Below, one piece after another: positions 33,633-37,975 of a stretch of 37,975 nucleotides of DNA; within the stretch, counting starts at the first letter, position 1; the number at the start of each line of letters is the position of its first letter. The stretch comes from Ophiocordyceps camponoti-saundersi (nom. inval.) (taxonomy: Eukaryota > Ascomycota > Sordariomycetes > Hypocreales > Ophiocordycipitaceae). A program made the position numbers and the translations under genes. The stretch is taken from contig PDHQ01000313.1 in NCBI GenBank assembly GCA_003339415.1, forward strand, positions 1 to 37,975, in the 5' to 3' direction. The notes below the pieces were generated by a model, which had not been told where the DNA came from, made no database searches, and saw only the letters and a program-made list of their open reading frames with translations.

Positions 33633-33770
33633 GATAAGGCTATAGAAGGAAGAAAGGAAGGAATAAAAAGTTTAATAGGTAGGCGCTATAAAAGCTATAG
33701 AAAAGTAAGGCGGGCTAGCGGAAAATTTTTTACCTAACCTTACCGTATATTATATAATAGATCTCGTACT
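32706..33770 (-). pseudogene. Element A post-pol region, part 2: Ala/Pro/Asn-rich antisense frame
   Basis: Minus-strand reading gives an Ala-rich run DIAAAASAAADSAATAIANK at about 33475-33415. An acidic/Asn stretch NKGDNGNEKVNEDD follows, then a long open stretch with AAFSSSSTISPSLLKISLSF and SPLLAFPISSSYYNKFLSSL. After a frame change near 32955 come AKTPIFAAVAITAPAPASSL and an Asp/Asn/Lys tract DNEDNNKSKDKEDNN at about 32940-32800. Low-complexity Ala/Pro and acidic tracts look natural on minus, whereas plus gives Leu/Gly-rich complements. The frame is antisense to A's pol and lies between pol and the 3' LTR. No homologue is recognised. Confidence 0.45.
33563..33631. repeat. (TAA)n microsatellite
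   Basis: About 69 bp of TAA/AAT repeats, interrupted by ATTAATATT near the left end, in the 3' region of element A. Confidence 0.92.
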
Positions 33771-33773
33771 TAC

Positions 33774-33788
33774 GGGAGAGGGAAGGGA
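33774..33788 (+). promoter_or_regulatory. Polypurine tract of element A
   Basis: GGGAGAGGGAAGGGA is a pure purine run six bases before the 3' LTR on the element's coding strand. This is the expected position of the primer site for plus-strand DNA synthesis. Confidence 0.75.
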
Positions 33789-33793
33789 CCTTA

Positions 33794-34093
33794 TATTAAG
33801 GTTTAGCCCTTATATTATATTCGGGTTATAAACTTAAACGTTAAACTTATAGATTAGCCTTACGATTAAATAATAAGGCTACCGCTATCCGGCTTAGAGG
33901 CTTATAGCGGAAGGATTAAATAGAACGGAACGGGAAGGATAGTTAAATAGGAAGGTAAATAAGCTCTAAAGGAAAGAGCGGTATATATAGTTATTTAGTA
34001 TACTAAAGTGCAGCTTCCTCAGAAGCTCTCTATACGTAATTATTATTATATATAGCCTAGCAAATAAGTATTCCTTTAACTAATCCCTTAATA
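33794..34093 (+). repeat. Element A 3' LTR
   Basis: 300 bp, partner of 8994-9293. It keeps a few CpA sites lost in the left copy (AGTGCAGCTTCCTCAGAAGC near 34007 against AGTGCGGCTTCCTTAGAAGC, and AGCAAATAAG against AATAAATAAG), and lost others. Confidence 0.93.
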
Positions 34094-34098
34094 GAATT
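34094..34098. repeat. Probable target-site duplication of element A, right copy
   Basis: GAATT, matching TAATT at 8989-8993 in four of five bases. Confidence 0.5.
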
Positions 34099-35780
34099 AA
34101 ATATAAAAATTTAATTTATAGTAATAATAATAACTAGAAGGATAAGTAAGCTATATAAACTTTATACTAAACTTAGTTTATATATACTTTTATTACCGTA
34201 AAGTTTACTTTAGGAGAAATATTAACTTTTAAATTATTAGTTAATACTTAACTTAGTAAATATATAAGGTGCTAAGTATAGGCGGGGTCTAACTTAAAGC
34301 TAAGGTAATACTTAAAGGGAGGGTTTTACTTTAAGCTTTCTAGTTTTTCCCTTTTTTAAAATATATAAAGGATAGTTTTAAGCTATATAAAGTATATTAG
34401 TATATAAAATATTATTATTATTTATAAAACTTTTTATTATTATATAAAGCTTTAAGTATTTCTACTTAAAATTACTTAATTAAAAGTTTAATATAATTAT
34501 AAATTATAAAGCTTTAGTTTATTTTATAATAAAAAGATTATTTTTTATTTATTAAGTTTAATAGTTTAATTTCCTTACTAAGTTTAATATTTATTTCTTA
34601 TACTAACTTAGCTAGTTAAGTATAGTTATTAATACCTTTTTATATAAAATAGCTAAGCTCCTAACTATTTATTATTAGAATACTCTAATAGCTATAAGAG
34701 CTGCTAGAACCTTAATAATAAGTTAGGTAAGAAAAACCCTCTTAAAAGAGGTAAAACCCTCCGCAGTGCGGTAAGACTATAGCTAGTATAAAGCTAAGCA
34801 AGGTATATAGCATATATAAAAAAGCGGCTAACAGCTATAATAATACTATATTATATAAGAAAAGATAAGGATAATAATAATATATCTTACTTATATATAT
34901 TAGTATATACCTTTTATAAAACCTTTAATATATATCTTTTAACTTACTAATATATAATTATATATTTTTAAGCGCGCGGTATATACTTAAGTATATACCT
35001 TTTTTCTAAGCCTTCCTAATTAGGAAATCGATTTTATAAATTAGTAACTTAAAGCTTAAAAGTATATAAAAAAGGGGGGGGTTACTTTTACTAATATAAG
35101 CGAGCTATTATTAAATTAGTAATTTTAATAATTTTATTTATATAAATAGTCCTTATAAGCTTATATATAATTTATAGCTAACTTATATTAGAATAAAATA
35201 CTTATTATATAAAACTACCCTTATAAGCTTTAGTAACTTTTACTAAGTATAATAAAGTAAATATTTAGCTTTAGCTTATATTTATTTTTATTAATAGTTA
35301 AGGTAAACTAGCTTAATATATTTTATATTAAGTATATAAGTAATTATATTAAGTAGTAGCTAATTAAAAATCCTATTATAGCTAAAGCTATTCGCGCTAT
35401 AATAAAGGTAGCTTATTAGCTAAGCTTTAATTATAGCTTTTAAATAGTAAGTTAGAACTAAAGTTATATAGTATCTATAATAAGTTTTATACTAATAAAA
35501 GTAATATAAAAATACTATTTAATATATTAAGAAACTTTACGTTATTATACGTTATAATAGCTTCTATATTAATTAAGTTATTTAAATAGCTATTAGCTAT
35601 ATTTTATACTCTAGCTTATTACCTCTTAATAGCGAAGATAACTTTATTATTAATATAACTAAGGGTTTAACTAGCGTTAATTATATTATTATAGCTATAT
35701 TAATATAAATATAAAAGTAATATATTTCCTATATATAAGTAATTAACTTTTTTTAATAAATAAATAAAAAGTTATATTAT
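34099..35780. other. AT-rich sequence right of element A, no gene recognised
   Basis: This stretch is mostly AT-rich with no supported gene. Local features are a patch at 34690-34840 that keeps several CpA/TpG sites (CCGCAGTGCGG, AAGCAAGG, TAGCATAT, TAACAGC) and a short G run near 35068. The patch has no tRNA fold that I can support. Confidence 0.45.
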
Positions 35781-35789
35781 ATTTATCGC

Positions 35790-36275
35790 GCTGCTAAGGA
35801 TAAAGCGAGTTTATAAGAGAGCTTATCTCCTTATAGCTATCTTTTTATTTTTTATACTCCGCCCTTTATATTTAGTATTAATATTACCTTAATCCTTATT
35901 AAGTTTAAATTAGAGGCTAATACGCTTAATAAGCTTAAGATAAAAGCTACTCCTATTACCGCCCTTATTATCGAAACTATCTTTATTATTAAGGATAAAG
36001 CTATTAGCCCTTATACTATAACCTTACCGCTTTTATATAAGGAGATTATTAGCTTAGTTTAAAATAGTCTTATTATTAATATATTTAATAATAAAAACTA
36101 TATAATATTAGTTAGTAATTATATTATATTTAATAAGGAATTTATAAGTAAGGAAAAGCTAAAGCTAAAAATACTTACTTTTAATTAAGCTTATAGTTAT
36201 AATTATAATTATAATCGCGGCCGCGGTTATAGCTATAATTATAATAGTTATAAATATACCCGCGCTTTACGCGGT
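35790..36275 (+). pseudogene. Nearly open frame ending in RGRG and Tyr/Asn repeats
   Basis: About 160 codons on plus have only about three in-frame stops, far fewer than other frames here. The frame reads through AAKDKASL, then TPPFIFSINITLILIKFKLE, then KLKIKATPITALIIETIFII. A charged FISKEKLKLKIL follows, and it ends with a basic tail NRGRGYSYNYNSYKYTRALR around a CGCGGCCGCGG site. The Tyr/Asn run is what RIP would make from His/Ser/Gly codons. The shape (helical region, then Arg-Gly-rich tail) resembles retrotransposon Gag/ORF1 proteins, but I recognise no family. Confidence 0.4.
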
Positions 36276-36299
36276 TAAATTAAATTTTTATATATAATT

Positions 36300-37830
36300 A
36301 AAATAATTTAAATTTAAGGCTAGGTAAATAGTTAGTAAAATAAAAAATAAAGTTTATTACTATATAGTAACTATTATATATTTATAATAAAGCTAAGGCT
36401 TACTTTCCCCTTCTCTTTTTCCTTATAAAGTAAAAAGATAAGGTTAAATTAATATAGCCTCCTTAGTAAAAGGAACTATCTTATAAGCTATATAGCGGAC
36501 CGGGGATTATTAAGTATTATAATAAGGTCTTACTAATCTTATATTAGTCTTCTATTAGTATTAAGTAAGGGCTTATTATTATATATATAAATATAATTAA
36601 GGAAAATATAGAGAATTATTTATCGCCGCTATTATAAGGGTATCGCCTCGAAACTACTTTAAGCACCTTATAAGCTTAAAAGAATAAGTTAAGCTTAATA
36701 TAACTAATTTTAAGTTATATAAATATTATACTAATAAACTTAGGAAATCTTTTATATATATATAGGGCGGACCTAGCCTTAAGCTATAGCGGCTTATTTA
36801 TAAAGTAGCTATATAATTATTTATATTTCTTAAGCTTACTTTCCTAAGAGTACTATTAGAGGAGCTATTTATTATAAAAGCGAGCGTTAAAGTCGCGTCG
36901 CGCGCGTCTCGCTATTAGCTTAAAGCTAGTTTATATTATATAAAATATCTCTAAGTCTTATAATACTTAATATTTCCTTTACTAAGACTATTTTTTATAT
37001 TTATAATATACTTATATAGCTACCTTTTTTATTATAATATAAATAAGATTTACTATTTTAGTTTATTATAAATAATAATATATTTATATTATATAATATA
37101 TAAGGTAAAAGTTTAAAAGTAAGATAAAAGCCTTAGCTTCGATATAATAAACTAAGGTAGCCTTATAAGCCCTAGTAATAACTTATAAGTATTTAGATTA
37201 CTTAATAGTAAGCGCTTTTATAATAAGGCTATAAGGCTTCCCCCCTAGCTATATTAGCAGGGCAAACTAAGATATATTAAATATAATAGCTAACTTAATA
37301 GCTTTAATATTAACTTTCCTTACCCTTAATAAAATATAGCTTTATATTAATATAATAATCTTAGTAAGGGCTAAATATTAGCGCTTAAGCTTAGTAGTAA
37401 GTTTTAAAAAATAAGCCTTTTATTATAATTTCTAATAAAGTTAAATACCTAAAAGTTATATTTTCTATATTTACTATATTATTTCGGCACTAAGCTAAAG
37501 CTTAGTTATATTTATATATTTAGCTTTTATAAAATATATTAACTTACTCTTTTCTAGCTAAAATATTATTTTATATTTTATAGCTTATTATTTATAAATT
37601 TACTAAGCATACTTAAGTTAAAAAAGTACTTAAGCTTTAGCGCGTTTAATATTAAGGATATTAGTATTATTAATAAATCTTATTATAAGAAGGCTTATTA
37701 TTAAGTTAAAGCGTTAATATAATAAGAATATATATAATAGGAAAAGAACCGGTAATATAAAAAACCTTTAAAAGACCCCTTATTAGATTAAAAAGGCGTT
37801 ATTTAGCTTATAGTTAAACTTTAGCTTTAA
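36300..37830 (+). pseudogene. Possible LINE-type RT relic
   Basis: A plus frame at about 37383-37480 reads FIIISNKVKYLKVIFS, which resembles the KYLGV block downstream of the active site in LINE RTs. A YINIIILV stretch in another frame lies upstream at about 37350. The minus strand is equally open in this region, so this may be a false match. A GC-rich patch TCGCGTCGCGCGCGTCTCGC lies near 36893. No LTRs or target duplications are visible. Confidence 0.22.
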
Positions 37831-37849
37831 AATATAGCTTATAAGGTAT

Positions 37850-37975
37850 ATTATTATTTTTATTATTATTTTTATTATTATTTTTATTATTATTTTTATT
37901 ATTATTTTTATTATTATTTTTATTATTATTTTTATTATTATTTTTATTATTATTTTTATTATTATTTTTATTATT
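37850..37975. repeat. 12-bp satellite ATTATTATTTTT, cut by the window end
   Basis: The unit ATTATTATTTTT repeats exactly with period 12 from 37850 to the last base, about 10.5 copies, with no mismatch. It continues beyond the window. If the preceding sequence is a LINE relic on plus, this could be its simple-repeat 3' tail. Otherwise it is an independent minisatellite. Having only A and T it is invisible to RIP. Confidence 0.97.

Larger units (their letters stand above)
8994..34093 (+). mobile_element. Element A: chromodomain Ty3/gypsy retrotransposon split by B and C
   Basis: Two 300-bp LTRs with perfect 8-bp terminal inverted repeats (TATTAAGG/CCTTAATA, originally TG...CA) lie 24.8 kb apart. 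Between them, on the plus strand, are Gag with a CCHC knuckle, protease, RT, RNase H, integrase and chromodomain in the chromovirus order. Element B interrupts the integrase and element C interrupts the region after pol. Removing both with one copy of each target duplication leaves about 7,592 bp, a normal length for this class. A is the oldest mapped insertion in this nest. It is dead, with many stops and altered catalytic residues. Confidence 0.93.

Noticed and set aside
9001..34097. The 9.0-kb and 33.8-kb repeats as two independent solo LTRs.
   Set aside because: The segment between them, once B and C are removed, is one continuous plus-strand chromovirus with gag-to-chromodomain order and a polypurine tract before the right copy.
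34700..34840. Possible tRNA or SINE, because several CpA/TpG survive and there is a small CCGCAGTGCGG palindrome.
   Set aside because: No cloverleaf, T-arm or convincing A/B boxes could be built.

Overview
The window is a block of transposon-derived, heavily mutated DNA from a filamentous ascomycete-type fungus. The dinucleotides CpA and TpG are almost missing on both strands, while TpA is in great excess. This is the signature of repeat-induced point mutation (RIP, C to T mainly at CpA). Every recognisable coding frame is broken, and its stop codons sit where Gln, Trp or Arg codons are expected. I see no intact gene, no tRNA or rRNA, and no host gene. The species cannot be named from this sequence.

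Four LTR retrotransposons fill about 32 of the 38 kb. I call them D, A, B and C. D (1172-8078, minus) is a Ty3/gypsy element with 249-bp LTRs and a CTAAG target duplication. A (8994-34093, plus) is a Ty3/gypsy chromovirus with 300-bp LTRs, recognisable gag, protease, RT, RNase H, integrase and a chromodomain. Two later insertions split A. B (13249-20555, minus) is a Ty1/copia element with 301-bp LTRs and duplication CTAAG, lying inside A's integrase. C (22510-32700, minus) is a second, unrelated Ty3/gypsy element of 10.2 kb with 604-bp LTRs and duplication ATAAG, lying in A's 3' region. With B and C removed, A is about 7.6 kb. A is therefore older than B and C. All four have since been mutated by RIP, and the differences between paired LTRs are almost all transitions.

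Outside these elements: 1-1166 is AT-rich and holds a 185-bp array of TGACTAA/TTAGTCA heptamers with a perfect 40-bp palindrome. It keeps the CpA/TpG sites that the rest of the window has lost. 8084-8993 is AT-rich spacer. 34099-37849 holds poorly identified relics: a nearly open frame at about 35790-36275, and a stretch at 36300-37830 with weak LINE-type RT resemblance. It ends in a 12-bp satellite that runs off the window. The least explained items are the heptamer array, an Ala/Pro/Asn-rich antisense frame between A's pol and 3' LTR, and about 3 kb of extra coding-like sequence downstream of C's integrase.
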